Shown in pieces: positions 19,514-31,533 of a stretch of DNA of 64,000 nucleotides; within the stretch, counting starts at the first letter, position 1, and each line of letters opens with the position of its first letter. The position numbers were made by a program, and so were the translations under genes. Source of the stretch: Dallia pectoralis (lineage: Eukaryota; Chordata; Actinopteri; Esociformes; Umbridae); contig CM055758.1 of NCBI GenBank assembly GCA_029465975.1, positions 12,976,869 to 13,040,868 of the forward strand, given 5' to 3'. The notes beneath the pieces were generated by a model. The model ran no database searches. It had not been told where the DNA came from and worked only from the letters and a program-made list of their open reading frames with translations.

Positions 19514-22276
19514 ATGGAAGGTTTCACTGTACTGACGGTTAATGAGAGGGGGTTGCAAAATAGGATAAAAAGGAGGGCTGTGTTTGGGGCTTTGGGGGGT
19601 GTTGGTTTTGATATTTGTTTTCTACAGGAGGTGCACCTTAGGGATGGTGGGGATGAGGTGGGTTCTACCAGGGAGTGGGGGCATGGGGGGGCAGTGTGGT
19701 CGGTGGGTGGGGTGCATTCAACAGGGGTGGGGATCTTGTTTGGGGATAGAGGGGTCAAGGTGGAGGAAAGGTTGGTGGGTATGCCGGGGAGGATTGTGGG
19801 GGCGGACGTTAGGCTCAGGGAGCACAGGTGGAGGGTGGTGTGTGTGTATGGGCCGCAGGCGGAGCCAGAGCGTGCAGAGTTCGTGGAGGCTCTGGTCCCC
19901 CTGTGTGCCACAAACAGGGCACTGATTGTGGGAGGTGACCTTAATATGGTTTTGGGGGGACATGCCGATGGCAGTGTTTTGGCTCTCTGACGGTTGTTGG
20001 AGGCCCGGGGCCTGGTGGACGGAGCGCTGCGGGCGGTCCCGGGTTTGGCCGGGCCGACGTGGCGCAACACCAGGGGGGTAGAGAGGCGCCTCGACTACCT
20101 GTTCCTGCCGAGGGCGGTGGGGCGGGTGGCGGGGCGCCTCCTCCCGGTTTTTTTCTCTGACCATGACGTGGTGCCCCTGCGGGTCGGGGACCCGGGCGGA
20201 GGCTTTGGGAGGGGTTATTGGAAGGGGGTGGTGTCTGCCCTCAAAAGGATGGGGAAGGGTAAGGTCCCGGGTGTGGATGGGTTGCCGGCCGAGTTCTACC
20301 TCAAGTTCTGGGGTGTCCTCGGTCCGGTGGTCGTAGAGATCTTGTCGGCGGTGCTGGAGTCGGGGGGGCTGTCGGGCTCCATGTCGGTAGGGGTTTTGTC
20401 CCTCCTCTTCAAGAGGGGCGAGCCCTCTGACCTGGGGAACTGGCGGCCCTTGACCATGCTCTGCGTGGATTACAAGCTCCTGGCGAAGGTGCTTGCCGAT
20501 AGGATGCTAGAGGCGCTCCCATACGTGGTCCATGAGGACCAGACATGCGGAGTGCGGGGCCGGTCTATCCGGTGGAACCTGAACCTGATCAGGGACGCCA
20601 TCGCCTGGGTTGAGGACCGTGGTCTTCCCTTGATGGTGGCGGCCTTGGACATGGAGAAGGCTTTTGACCGGGTGGACAGGGGCTTTCTTTTCCGGGTGTT
20701 GGACACGATGGGGTTCGGGGAGGCTTTCACCGGCATGGTGAAGAGCCTCTACACGGGCGTCGGGTGCCGTGTCAACATCAACGGTCACCTAGGTGAGGTT
20801 TTCAGGCTGGGGGCGGGGGTCCGGCAGGGGTGTCCCTTGTTGGCCCTGCTCTTTGTCCTGTACATGGAGCCGCTGGCGGCTGCCATTAGGGCGGATGGGG
20901 GCATGGAGGGGTTGGTGGTGCCGGGCAGTGGTGGCCTTCAGGTCAAGCTGTCCCAGTACGCCGATGACACCACGCTCCTGGTCTGCCGGGACAGATGCCT
21001 GGTTAAGGCGTTGGGGATTTTCGCGGAGTTCGGACAGGCGTCGGATGCGTCTCTGAACCTCGGGAAGTCCTCGGTAAAGTTTTTTGGGAGGTGGAGGGAG
21101 AGGACCGACGTGCCGGGGGGCCTTGCCCTGTGCCGTGGTCCGCTAAAAATCCGCGGGGTACTCTTCGAGCGCTTCGGTTCGGCATCCCTTAATTGGGAGG
21201 CTGTGCTGGGGGGCATGAGGAGGAAACTGGGGATGTGGCGGTCAAGGGCCTTGACGCTGGTCGGAAAGGTCCTTGTCCTCAAGGTAGACGTACTCCCGGC
21301 CTTGACACATCTGGCCTATGTCTACCCGCTGCCGGCTTGTTGGAGGAAGGACGTGGTGCGGCTGGTTTTCGGTTTCATCTGGGGAGGCGGACACGAGTAT
21401 GTGGCTCGTGTCCGGATGTACGCTCCGTTGGGGTCGGGAGGGCGAGGTGTGCCTCATTTCCCCTTGAAGCTGGATGCCATTTTTGTGGCGTCTTTGCTAG
21501 AACAGATGGCCGGGCCATTGTTGCACCCGTCCGGGTACTTCCTCCGGGTGTTTTTTTCGTACCAGGCAAGGTCGGTGATCAGACTGGTCGAACCTGGGTC
21601 CCAGGGCGGAGCAGCTCCCATGGCATTTTGGCCATGCGGAGAAGTGGCTCCGGGCCCAGGGGGCGATCGACTTGGCAGCGGTGGGTAAGGACCACCGGCT
21701 GTTGTACGGGGAGGCACTGAGTATGGTATGCGCCCCTCCAGTAGTAGGCCTCCCTGCCGTTGTATGGGAGACGGTCCAGTTGAAAGGCCTGGATAATAGG
21801 TTGAAGGACCTACACTGGAGGGTGTTGCACAGGTGTTTCCCGGTGCGGAGCACCATGTACAGCAGGGGGTTGGCCCGGTCACCGTTGTGTCCGAGGCCGA
21901 CTTGTGGCGTAGATGAAACCATCCGCCACGTTTTTGGGATTGTCCTTTCGCCGGGGTGGTGTGGGGGCGGGTGCTTCCCCTGCTGAGCCGGGTGGACGGC
22001 GCTTTCGCGCCGACCTGGGCCCGGCTGGAGCGTGGGATCGGGAGGCGGGTCCCTGTGGCCCGGGACCGGTTCCTGCTCTGGCTAGTGGTCAGCCTGGCGA
22101 TGCAGGGGCTGTGGGACTCCCGGGTGGAGTTGGTGCACAAGGGCACGGGGGAAGCGGTGGAGTCTATCGTCCGCAGGGTGGAGGGGAACCTAAGGGGGAG
22201 GATGGAGAGGGAGGTGGAGAAGTGGGGTTTCCACGCTCTCCGGAAGAGGTGGAAGGGGGGTTTGGGTTTAGTTTAG
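19514..22276 (+). pseudogene. K4 ORF2, AP endonuclease plus reverse transcriptase, damaged
   Basis: Begins MEGFTVLTVNERG. Endonuclease motifs follow in order: FLQEVHLRD, VCVYGPQ, VGGDLNM, GPTWRN, ERRLDYLF and FFSDHD. A TGA near 19988 interrupts the frame, which then continues (RLLEARGLVDG). The linker between endonuclease and RT is missing: GRGYWKG joins VVSALKRMGKGK in frame. RT blocks are complete, including DMEKAFDRV, GVRQGCPLLALLF and QYADDTTLLV near 20955. Frameshifts near 21575 and 21945 break the C-terminal region with its CPRPTCGVDETIRHVF motif. Predicted activities are target nicking and target-primed reverse transcription, both lost as written. Confidence 0.85.
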
Positions 22277-22766
22277 GGTGTTGATGGTGGTGTGGGTGGG
22301 GGACCGGTGCCCGTTAGAGGGCACCCTCTTCGCTGAGTGCCCAGGGTGGGCTTAGGTTTCTTGTGTTTCATGGGGTTTGTGTGGGGTTTGTGTGGGTTGG
22401 AGTGTGTGGGCGGGGGGCCGGTGCCCGTTAGAGGGCACCCTCTTCTCTGTGTGCCCAGGGTGGGCTTAGGCCTTGGGTTTGTTGTTTTCGGGGACGGAAG
22501 GTGCACCTCTGGGGTTTTTTGCTGGGTTTGAAACTGTGGTGGGTGTGTGAAGGGTTGGTGTTTGGTGAGTTACGGGGTAGAGGATAACTCGGCCTGAAAG
22601 GATAGGTCAAGGTCCCCGGAGAGGGGCGGTTCCCGTTGGGACTGTGTGTTTTTTGGTTTGGTTTTGGTTGGGGTTTGGTGTTTGGTTTCTATTGGTGCCC
22701 AAATGTGGGCCGGTGTGTGTTTTGATTGTAAAACATGTCTTTTCGGGAAATAAAGACCTTTAACAA

Positions 22767-22917
22767 TCTGTTCTTATCAGTTTAATATCTGATATGTCCC
22801 CCATCGGGGGACTATACATATTAAATGGATTTTTCCAACAGGGAGTCGGAAGCGGGGCTTGCTCCGTCCGCTCCACGCATCGACTCGGTATTGCAGTACC
22901 TCCGAGAACGGTGCACC
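22767..22917 (+). ncRNA. RNU2: U2 snRNA 3' part, copy 4
   Basis: Same 151-nt segment as the other full copies; it joins the CTTTAACAA end of K4. Confidence 0.95.
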
Positions 22918-23223
22918 ATCGTTTGACCTGTCAAAAACAACAACAAAAAGAAGGAACACAAGTGGTGACCTAGTAGCCGAGAAAGGTGAGTATCCACGTA
23001 GGTAAATGCGTATCCCTAGCAGCAAGAGGATGATAATAATAACTGTGTGCACTTTTTTTCCCCGTCCTGTCATTTGCTCCACGACCTGTGTTCTTTGTGG
23101 AATTTTTTCCCTCCGTTTTACTTAAAAAAAACGAGGCCTGTGCCAGGCACTGAACGAGTGTTTCTCGATCCCTAAACTTTGTCCGTCATCATAGCTCTGC
23201 TTTCTCTTCAATTTACGCACAAG
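22918..23223. other. shortened U2 3' flank, copy 4
   Basis: Only 306 bp: the 3' flank runs to the A-tract and then jumps to CGAGGCCTGTGCCAGG, so the GT microsatellite and TCACT block are deleted. It ends CGCACAAG at K5. Confidence 0.7.
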
Positions 23224-23275
23224 TTAGTTGCGGCTCGAAGTGGGATCAGAGTGGAGTGGGTTGACGGAAGAGTTT

Positions 23276-23313
23276 TTCACCTGGTGTCGTGCGGTGTATG
23301 GGGCACAGGTGAA
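23276..23313 (+). other. 5' UTR hairpin of K5
   Basis: An 8-bp stem TTCACCTG with CAGGTGAA. Confidence 0.7.
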
Positions 23314-23412
23314 GGGAGTCACGGTTAGGGGTTTAGGTGTAGGGTTTTTGTTTAGGCCTGGTGCGGGGTTTTTGTTTAGGCCTGGTGCGGGGTTTTTTGT
23401 TGAGCCGGCACC

Positions 23413-25030
23413 ATGGCTGCTGGCCCTAAAGCGGGGGGCAATACCAACGATTACGCCCTCCGCTTTCAGCGGAAAGATGTCCGGGAGGGAGTTTGGGGCC
23501 GGACACAGTTCGCGAAGACCGTGCTTGTGGACGCCCTGGAGCTCACGACGGTGGAGGTCTCAAGCCTTTTTGGGAGCAGCAATGGCCTCTTTCACGAGGT
23601 CACCTTCTATAAGGAGGCGGACAAGGAGGCAACTTTGAAGAAGGTGAGGGAGGCGGGCCAGACAGTACCACACAACCTGTTTACGGTGTTGGACACTTCA
23701 AAGGTGAGGCTGGAAGTGGTGGGGCCTGAAACGGGGGGTCTAGAAGCGGCGGCTCCGGAGGCGGCGGGGCAGGAGGCGGCGGCTCCGGAGGCGGCGGGTC
23801 CAGAAGTGCCGGATCCGGAGGTGGCGGGCCCGGAGGCGAGGGGCCCGGAGGTGGAGGGCCCAGAGGTGGCGGGTCCGGAAGTGGCAGGTCCGGAGGCTAG
23901 GGGCCCGGAGGCGGAAGGCCCGGAGGCGGAAGGCCCGGAGGCGGAGGGCCCGGAGGCGGACGGCCCGGAGGCAAGGGGGGCGCCGGGGAGGGGGATGAAG
24001 AACACCCTCCGGTTCCAGTGGAAGGGAGCTTTGGAGGAGATCTGGAGCCGAAGCGAGTTCGCCCGGGTTATGTTGCTGGGGGCGTTGAAGGCGACGCCAG
24101 CGGAAGTGAAGTGCCTTCAGGAGAACATAAGGGAGAGGGCGTATGAAGTCACTTTCTTTAAGGAGGAGGGCTGTTTTCGATGATGGACCTCTCAAGTGGG
24201 GGGGTCAGGGAGGTGACAGTACGCATGTACGACTCCAATGTGGAAGACGGGAAAGTGCGGAGTTTCTTGGAGGGGTACTGCACAGTGGTTGAGGGGCCCA
24301 AATACACCAGGGGCCCATACGGGTTTTGGACGGCTAGGAGGCAGTTCCGGGTGGTCCTCCATCCGGATCCTGCCGGGAAGGACGGCTACCGCCACCTCCC
24401 GACCCTTTGCGAGATTGGGGGAAAGAGCGGCACGTTGTTCTATGCGCGGCAACCGAGCTTCTGCCGCAGGTGCCGAAAGAGCGGGCACAGCACGGCAGCT
24501 TGTGAGACGGGGCGGAAGTGCTACAGGTGTGGGTCGGGCCAGCATGAGGTGGCAAGGTGTCCGGCACCAAAGGCGTGCAGGAGGTGTGGATCAGAGGGGA
24601 ATTTGGTGGCTGCATGCCGGGTGCAGAGGAGGACCTATGCTGAGGCTGCAGGAGGAGAGCGCAGGAGAGGTGAGGCACCGGGGGCAGAGGAGAGGCAGGC
24701 GGGGGCGGCGCCCCGGGAGCGGGCGAGGGAGGAGCCCCAGGAGCAAGCGGAGAGGGAGCCCCAGGCGCAAGCTGGTGAGGAGCCCCAGGAGGTGGCGCCC
24801 GTGGAGGGAGAGATGGAGGAGGACGATGATGAGGGGGATGATGAGGAAGAGGAGGAGGAGGATATGGAAGAGGAGGAGGAGAAGGAGGAAGATGAGGAGG
24901 AGCGGGTCGAGGAGACGCCGCAGGAGGAGAGACCCAGCGATGGGGCTCTGGAGGAGGCCCTTGCTGGGCTGAGGGAGCTCTCAGGCGGGATGCCAATAGA
25001 GCAGAGGGACTTGACGGTGCCAAAGAGGAA
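23413..25030 (+). pseudogene. K5 ORF1, N-terminal part with duplicated domain
   Basis: Starts MAAGPKAGGNTNDYALRFQ. The N-terminal domain occurs twice: residues about 10-100, and again after MKNTLRFQWKGALEEIW at about 195. The link is about 85 residues of a five-residue repeat of type GPEAE. A deletion near 24168 removes about 20 codons of the second domain and breaks the frame. The rest (24180 onward) has SSGGVREVTVRMYD, YGFWTARRQFRVV, three knuckles (CRRCRKSGHSTAAC, CYRCGSGQHEVARC, and CRRCGSEGNLVAAC, which has N where the third His belongs), RTYAEAAGG, QAGEEPQE-type repeats, a long Asp/Glu run and LAGLRELSGGM. The L2 insertion ends it at about 25030. Confidence 0.8.
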
Positions 25031-26284
25031 TCAAACCAATCAATCAATCAAATTTATTTGTAAAGCCCTTTTTACAACAAAAGTTGTCACAAAGTGCTTT
25101 TACAATCACCAGCCTGAATCCGACAGAGCAAACATCAACAAGTTGAACAAGTTGACACACGGCGGCTAGGAAAAACTCCCTGAAAGTCAGATTTAGGAAG
25201 AAACCTAGAGAGGAGCCAGGCTCTGAGGGATCACCAGTCCTCTTCTGGCTGGGCTGGGTCAGTTTATGACAGTACAACAAGCGAGGTGTGAAAAACTGAG
25301 AAAGCAAAATAGTCCGGGATGTCCAGGAGGGATGATGGATTTGATAGGATTTGGAGGAAGAAGCTCCGGTTGCACCAGCTGTTCTGTCAGCCGCACAGTC
25401 AGGGGCCCCAGGGAGGATCCAGCATATGCTCCAAGCTAGAGCGGTCCCCCTGACAGAAGTGGACACAAACACAGGGAAAGGTTGGACACTAGTTCCCGGC
25501 ACAATAGTATACCGAACATAATACTTTAAAAGGAGACAGGGGGGTTAGTGAGACAATGGCCATGAACGGGTAAACCCAGGACAAGTCCAGACAGATGTTA
25601 GTAGAGACAGGACACCGGAAAGATTAGACACCCTGGTTCCCTACGTCCCCGGCACCATAATATAGCAGCATAGATCTTAGAATGAGACAGGGGGGTCCAG
25701 TGAAGCTGGGGCCCTGAACAGGGTAAACCCCGAAACAGGGCCCAATAGGCCGGAAAACACCCACCCACTATGCCGAGCATCAACCCAGGGACGCCAATCG
25801 ACCATGACCACTCGGGCAGGTTTAGTTTTTGCTCACAAAGTTACTCGAGCTGGTGGAACAAACAAGAGCTATAGCGAGCCAGTGACATCCACACTCCGAG
25901 GAGCATATGGGAGGTTTAGTTTTTGCTCACAAAGCTACTCGAATTGAGGCTGCAACGGAGCACTATAGCGAACCAGTGACTCCTCCCCACAGTTAACTGG
26001 GATAATCAGAGTTTGTTCACTAGCTACTCGGATTGAGCGAACAAAGGAGAGCTATAGCGAGCCAGTGACTCCACCCCCCAGGCAGCAGCCTGGAGGTATC
26101 GTTTTTGCTCAAAAAGCTACTCGAGAGGCAACAACAGGGAACCATAGCGAGCCAGTGACTCCACCCCCCAGGCAGCAATCGAGAGGACACCCCAGGGGAG
26201 ATGTGAACCCGCAAGGCAAAGACAGCAGGGCAGAATGAGATCCGAGCCTTCCGTTCAACCTTCGTACCCTGGGCCATATTACAC
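25031..26284 (-). other. L2 3' UTR with about four 90-bp repeats
   Basis: Non-coding. From about 25795 to 26175 there are roughly four copies of a unit containing GTTTTTGCTCACAAAGCTAC, then a variable stretch, then CTATAGCGAGCCAGTGACTC. The remainder toward 25031 shows no repeats and ends in the simple tail. Confidence 0.6.
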
Positions 26285-29200
26285 TCAACCATAGACCTTA
26301 CTGAAAAGATATGTTTTTAATTGTGATTTAAAGGTTTGAACAGAATCTACATTTCTAACCCAGATTGGGAACTCATTCCATAACAGAGGAGCTCTATAGG
26401 AGAAGGCTCTACCTCCAGCTGTTTGTTTAGAAATTTTAGGTACAATTAGGAGACCAGCATCCTTTGATCTAAGGTTACGCGTGGGTATGTATGGCTGGAC
26501 TAATTCAGCGAGGTAGGTGGGAGCAAGTTGATGTAAAGCTTTATATGTTAACAGTAGTACTTTAAAGTCTGCCCTAGCCTTAACAGGCAGCCAATGTAAA
26601 GAGGCTAAAACTGGGGTAATATGGTCAAACTTCTTAGTTCTAGTTAAGATTCTAGCAGCCGTATTAAGTACTAATTGAAGTTTGTTTACTGATTTATCAG
26701 GGTAACCAGAGAATAGAACATTGCAATAATCTGATCTTGAGGTAACAAAAGCATGGATTAGTTTTTCTGCATCAATTTTTGATAAATAATTTCTGATTTT
26801 CGCAATATCCCGAAGATGGAAAAATGCTGTCCTTGAAATATATTTTATGTGATCGTCAAATGAGAGATCCGGGTCAAGGGTCACTCCAAGGTTTTTGACA
26901 GTTTTTTGTGAAATGACTATACATCCGTTTAGGTTCAGCGTAAGGTCTGTCAATAAATCTCTCTGTTTCTTAGGTCCTAAAACTAGCATTTCAGTTTTAT
27001 CTGAATTTAGGAGCAGAAAATTCTCTGTCATCCACTTTCTTATATCTGAAACACAAGCTTCCATAGTGGCTAATTTAGGGGCTTCTCCATGTTTCATAGC
27101 AATATACAGCTGCGTGTCATTGGCATAGCAGTGAAAATTGACATTATGTTTTCGGATTACATTACCCAAAGGTAACATATAGAGTGAGAACAGAAGTGGT
27201 CCTAAGACTGAGCCTTGCGGAACACCAAAGCATACCTTCGATTTGTTAGAGGATAAGCCATCTACACAAACAAACTGAAGTCTATCTGATAAATAAGATC
27301 TAAACCAATCGAGAACATGTCCTCTTAGCCCAACAAGGGTCTCTAATCTCTCCAAGAGAAGGGAGTGATCAATAGTGTCAAAGGCAGCACTAAGATCAAG
27401 AAGCAATAGGAGAGATGCAGAACCTTTGTCAGAAGCCAATAAAAGGTTGTTTACCACCTTAACAAGTGCAGTCTCAGTGCTATGATGGGGTCTAAAACCG
27501 GACTGAAGTTTTTCATATATATTATTTGTCTTCAGAAAGGCCGTAAGTTTCAGTGAGACAGATTTTTCTAGGATTTTTGAAAGAAACGGGAGGTTTGATA
27601 TTGGTCGGTAGTTTTTTAGGATGTCTGGATCTAAGTTACATTTTTTTAGCAGAGGCTTAATTTCTGCAATTTTTAGTGAGGTTGGCACTGATCCGGAGGA
27701 CAGGGAGCAATTTATTATGTTCAACATTGATGGGCCAAGCACAGGAAGTAACTCCTTAAGTAATTTAGTTGGAATTGGGTCTAGTTGACAGTTGGTTGAT
27801 TTTGAACTATTTATTAATTTTGTAAATGTTTCAAGAGACACAGGTACAAAAGATTCAAGAGTCGCCATTGAAACTAAATCAGGGCAGCTCTGCGGGCTCT
27901 CAGGACAACAAAGTTTTTGAGAACTGAGGCAGTTAAGGGTACAATTTGCAATTTCTTTTCTAATGTTGATTATTTTTTCATCGAAGTAGTTCATGAATTC
28001 ATCACAACTAAAGTGAAAACCCACTTCATTGGTTAAACATTGCTTTTTAGTGAGTTTTGCAATTGTGTCAAAAATAAATTTAGGATTATTTTTGTTTGTG
28101 TCGATTAGATTAGATAAGTAGGCTGATCGAGCACTTATAAGTGATTTCCGGTATAGCACAGTACTATCAATCCAGGCTAGTCTAAATACTTCTAACTTCG
28201 TGGAGCGCCACTTTCGCTCCAATTTTCTGGAGGCTTGCTTAAGTGTTCTAGTAGTGTCAGTGTACCAGGGAGCAAGTTTCTTATTTCGTATTGGTTTTGT
28301 TTTTAGGGGTGCCACAGCATCTAAAGTCTTACGCAGTATATCGTTTAGATCCTCTATTTGATTGTGTATAGATGATGTAGCTCTACCATCATTTAGCAGG
28401 CCGAACGAGCCTGGAAGTGCGTCAATAAATTTATTAGTAGTCGTAGAATTTATGCAACGGGTTTTAAAGATCCCTACCTGGGGGGCAAAAGTGTCACTTG
28501 TTTTAATGCTAAATGTTATAAGAGTATGGTCAGATAAACCAGGATTTTGAGGAAAAATAGTTAGATCAATTACATTTATTCCCTTTGACAACACTAAATC
28601 TAAAGTATGATTGTGACAGTGCGTAGGTCCTGAGACGTGCTGGAGAAAACCTACCGAGTCAATTATGGCATTAAATGCCTTTTGAAGAGGGTCATTGGTA
28701 TTTTCCATATGGATGTTAAAATCACCAGCGATTAAAATTGAATCTGCCATGACTACAATGTTGGACAAGAATTCTGGAAACTCACTAAGGAACAATGTGT
28801 ACGGCCCAGGAGGCCTGTAGATAGTAGCTATAAAAAACGAGGTATTGCCCTGATTTGTTCTCATAAGTAATACTTCAAAAGATACAAACCCAGTGATTTG
28901 TTTTAATGAAAGATTATATTGTGTAGCATAAATATTAGCAACACCCCCCCCTTTACGGGATGCACGGGGAATCTGATCACTGGTGTAACCTGGAGGGGAA
29001 GGTTCATTTAAATGAATAAATTCATCAGGCTTAAGCCAGGTTTCACACAGGGCAATTAGGTCTAATTTATGATCAGTAATTAATTAATTTACTGTAATTG
29101 CTTTTGAGGTAAGTGATCTAATATTTAGGAGACCTATTTTTAGATATGAGATGTTAATGTCAGTTTTATTTATGACTGGACTAATTGAGGGGCTTATATT

Positions 29201-29359
29201 AATAAGGTTGCTTTTATTAACACTACCTTTTTTTATTTTATTGAGCCTATTTTTAATGACGGTGTCGATGGTGCAGGGTTTGCTGACTGCTCTGGCTATG
29301 CTATCAGCAGATCCCACTAGACTAGCAAGCTGGCTAACAGCCTGCTGCCTGACCTGCAC
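26285..29359 (-). pseudogene. L2 ORF2, endonuclease plus reverse transcriptase, inactive
   Basis: A single frame of about 1025 codons on the minus strand is broken only by a TAA at 29084-29086. Endonuclease motifs include KIGLLNIRSLTSKA, CETWLKPDE, IYRPPGP, IAGDFNIH and GLSDHTLI. RT motifs include IKPLLKK, NYRPISNLPFLSK, QSGFRPHHSTETAL, LDLSAAFDTIDHS and GVPQGSVLGPLLFSLYM. The catalytic site reads CYANDTQLY: the first Asp of the usual YADD is Asn (codon at 27119-27121), which should abolish polymerization. The C-terminal region ends in LKTYLFSKVYG as in L2 elements. The Met at 28864 is internal, not the start. Confidence 0.88.
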
Positions 29360-29454
29360 CCTATCTCATGTTAACACTATAGGAGTGAGTCTCCTAGCTA
29401 TATTCCTAGACAAAAGAAGAGCACCTCTCCAGCTAGGATGGAGTCCGTCGCTCT

Positions 29455-30258
29455 TCAGCAGATCAGGCTTGACCCTGTTCCTGGGCGAGTCCCAAAACCT
29501 GGCCAATTATCCACGTAACCTATCGATTGCGACGGGCAGAACTCCGTCTTCAGCCAGCGATTGAGCTGTGAGAGTCTGCTGTAGATCTCATCACTGCCCC
29601 TAGCTGGCAGGGGGCCAGAGACTATTACTCGATGCCGACACATCTTTTAGCTAAACTACACGCTAACGCTAGGTTCTGCTTCGTAACCTCTGACTGCCTC
29701 ATCCTAACATCGTTAGTGCCAACGTGAATAACAATATCTCTATACTCCCTACGCTTTCCAGTTTTAGACTTCGCTAGCACCAACTCCAGATTAGCGGCTA
29801 CGTCGGTGGCCCTGCCCCGGTAAACAATGAATGATCGCTGGCTGATCCTCTAATCTAATACTGCGAGTAATGGAATCGCCAATAACTAGCGTTTTCAGTT
29901 TTTCCGGGCTGCCAGCAGAAATTGCAAGCCGTTCGTTCCCATCAGAGCACGGCTCGGGCAGTGGTTCCGACTCTAAGGGAGAAAATCGGTTGGAAAGACT
30001 AATTTTTGCCGGTCGGTAGCAATTCTTTCCAGTAGCCGAGAAAGACTTGAAGGAGTTGCTCGGCTGCCAGGGCTGTGCCGAGGGGCTAGCTCTATGCTGT
30101 GTTCCTATTGGCACAGGCGCAATAGCTTGCCTGTCTACTCTACCATAAGCCTTCCCTGACACATGCACCTGTAACCGAGACTCTAACTTCGCTATCTTCT
30201 CTTGAAGGCGGTAGTTCTCCTTCAGGTTAAAAGTACACCGACTACAGTGAAAAGGCAT
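29455..30258 (-). pseudogene. L2 ORF1 with SGNH esterase-like domain, frameshifted
   Basis: Begins MPFHCSRCTFNLKENYRLQE, with a short Cys pair and a coiled-coil-like segment (QEKIAKLESRLQ), then a disordered region, then LKTLVIGDSITRSIRL, the GDS block of SGNH-type esterases found in CR1/L2 ORF1 proteins. The frame stops at about 29791. Further esterase sequence continues in another frame at 29455-29643 (VIVSGPLPARGSDEIYSRL, GYVDNWPGF). The protein normally assists RNA or membrane interaction of the retrotransposon; this copy is broken. Confidence 0.7.
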
Positions 30259-30530
30259 AACACAAACGAGTACTTAACTTTCTAGTGCGCAGATGAGTAG
30301 CACGACTTATCCAGACGGAGACACAGGAAGGTCCCGGTGAATGTTCGGATAAGTTTGTAAACTGTAAAACAAAATCAGGGAAATTAAGCAAGTAATTATA
30401 TAAGTACGAACGAGAAAACTAAAGCTAGGTAGGCAGGAGCAGCCGCGTGCGGCGCGTCCAGTTGGAGCAAACAGGAAACAGGAACTAGAGCTCAGGAGCA
30501 AACAGGAAACAGCCAACCGTCTGTCTGTCC

Positions 30531-30766
30531 CGGTTCCGAGGGTCGGCACGGGGGTTGGACCGGGGGTGAGTGGGGGTGCGTCCAGGGGGGGGAATGCAGC
30601 CAAGAGAGTGGTGGGGAGTGGGGGAGGCGGGGTCGCTCAGGGGGTGGAGGGTTTCACCTCCATGGACTTTGTGGACCCAATGACGGGAGAGGTGGGGGTT
30701 GGGACCCCCCAGGCATCTGCAGGGACGGAGAGGGCATGTGCCGGGGGGGGGACAGGAAGGACTTGA
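30531..30766 (+). pseudogene. K5 ORF1, C-terminal part beyond the L2 insertion
   Basis: Continues the C-terminus of the K13-type ORF1: RVGTGVGPG, AAKRVVGSGG, then VEGFTSMDFVDPMTG and GTPQASAGTE, ending at a TGA near 30766. It joins the 23413-25030 part once the L2 insert is set aside. Confidence 0.8.
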
Positions 30767-31010
30767 AGGACTTGAGTGGGGATGGGGTTTGTTGGTGTTT
30801 GGTGTGGTTTTTTGTTGCGGGTGAAGGGGTATGTGGGGTTTAAAGGGTGTTGGGGCTGTTTTGGGTGTAAAGGGTGGTCTTGTGGGAAGTGGTGTGTTTT
30901 GGTGGTTTTTGATGTGGGTGTTTGTGTTTTTTGTGTTTTCGAAGGAGTGCCCGGTGTGGGCAACTGTATGTGTATGTAAACGTCTTTATGGGAATAAAGA
31001 CCTTTAACAA

Positions 31011-31161
31011 TCTGTTCTTATCAGTTTAATATCTGATATGTCCCCCATCGGGGGACTATACATATTAAATGGATTTTTCCAACAGGGAGTCGGAAGCGGG
31101 GCTTGCTCCGTCCGCTCCACGCATCGACTCGGTATTGCAGTACCTCCGAGAACGGTGCACC
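31011..31161 (+). ncRNA. RNU2: U2 snRNA 3' part, copy 5
   Basis: The full 151-nt 3' segment after K5. The flank starts CATTGTTTGACC, slightly different from copies 1-4. Confidence 0.95.
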
Positions 31162-31533
31162 ATTGTTTGACCTGTCAAAAACAACAACAAAAAGAAGGAA
31201 CACAAGTGGTGACCTAGTAGCCGAGAAAGGTGAGTATCCACGTAGGTAAATGCGTATCCCTAGCAGCAAGAGGATGATAATAATAACTGTGTGCACTTTT
31301 TTTCCCCGTCCTGTCATTTGCTCCACGACCTGTGTTCTTTGTGGAATTTTTCCCCTACGTTTTACTTAAAAAAAAAAAAAAAAAAACGATTTTGGTTAAA
31401 TCACTGTGTCTGTGTGTGTCTGTGTGTGTCTGTGTGTGTCTGTGTGTGTCTGTGTGTGTCTGTGTGTGTCTGTGTGTGACTGTATGTGACTGTGTGTGAC
31501 TGTGTGTGCCCAGTCTCTCACTCAGTGACTTTA
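31162..31533. other. truncated U2 3' flank, copy 5
   Basis: Normal flank through the A-tract and a TGTGTGTC microsatellite to CTCAGTGACTT, where the retroviral LTR begins and the rest of the spacer is lost. Confidence 0.7.

Larger units (their letters stand above)
17693..22766 (+). mobile_element. Keno element K4, near full-length
   Basis: A 5.1-kb element with 5' UTR hairpins (17737, 17827 and ACGCAC/GTGCGT near 17910), a frameshifted ORF1, and ORF2 with both endonuclease and RT but a deleted linker between them. The 490-bp 3' UTR contains two copies of a block with the GGTGCCC-GTTAGA-GGGCACC hairpin (about 22301 and 22421) and the terminal GTCTTTT/AAAGAC hairpin. The 5' end reads TTG-CGGCTCGG. 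Confidence 0.88.
25031..30530 (-). mobile_element. L2 (CR1-group) LINE inserted in K5 ORF1
   Basis: About 5.5 kb in minus orientation, close to full length. The 3' end at about 25031 shows the TTGATTGA-type tail (ATCAATCAATCAAA on this strand), and the 5' end joins K5 at GGTTCCGAGGG. It contains an ORF1 with an esterase motif, an ORF2 with one stop and a mutated RT active site, and a long 3' UTR. The host site lies between PKRN and the VGTG segment of K5 ORF1, judged against K13. Confidence 0.85.
23224..31010 (+). mobile_element. Keno half-element K5, split by an L2 LINE
   Basis: The 5' part is 23224-25030 and the 3' part 30531-31010; together they make an ORF1-only element of about 2.3 kb closely related to K13. 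The 5' end reads CAAGTTAGTTG-CGGCTCG. The 5' UTR carries the main hairpin at 23276 and a doubled GTTTAGGCCTGGTGCGGGG segment, but not the GACGT hairpin. It ends in the GTCTTTA-TGGGAA-TAAAGAC hairpin and CTTTAACAA. Confidence 0.85.

Noticed and set aside
31162..31500. tRNA or other small RNA genes in the U2 spacers
   Set aside because: The spacers are simple repeats and TCACT-rich sequence; no cloverleaf or internal promoter boxes were seen.
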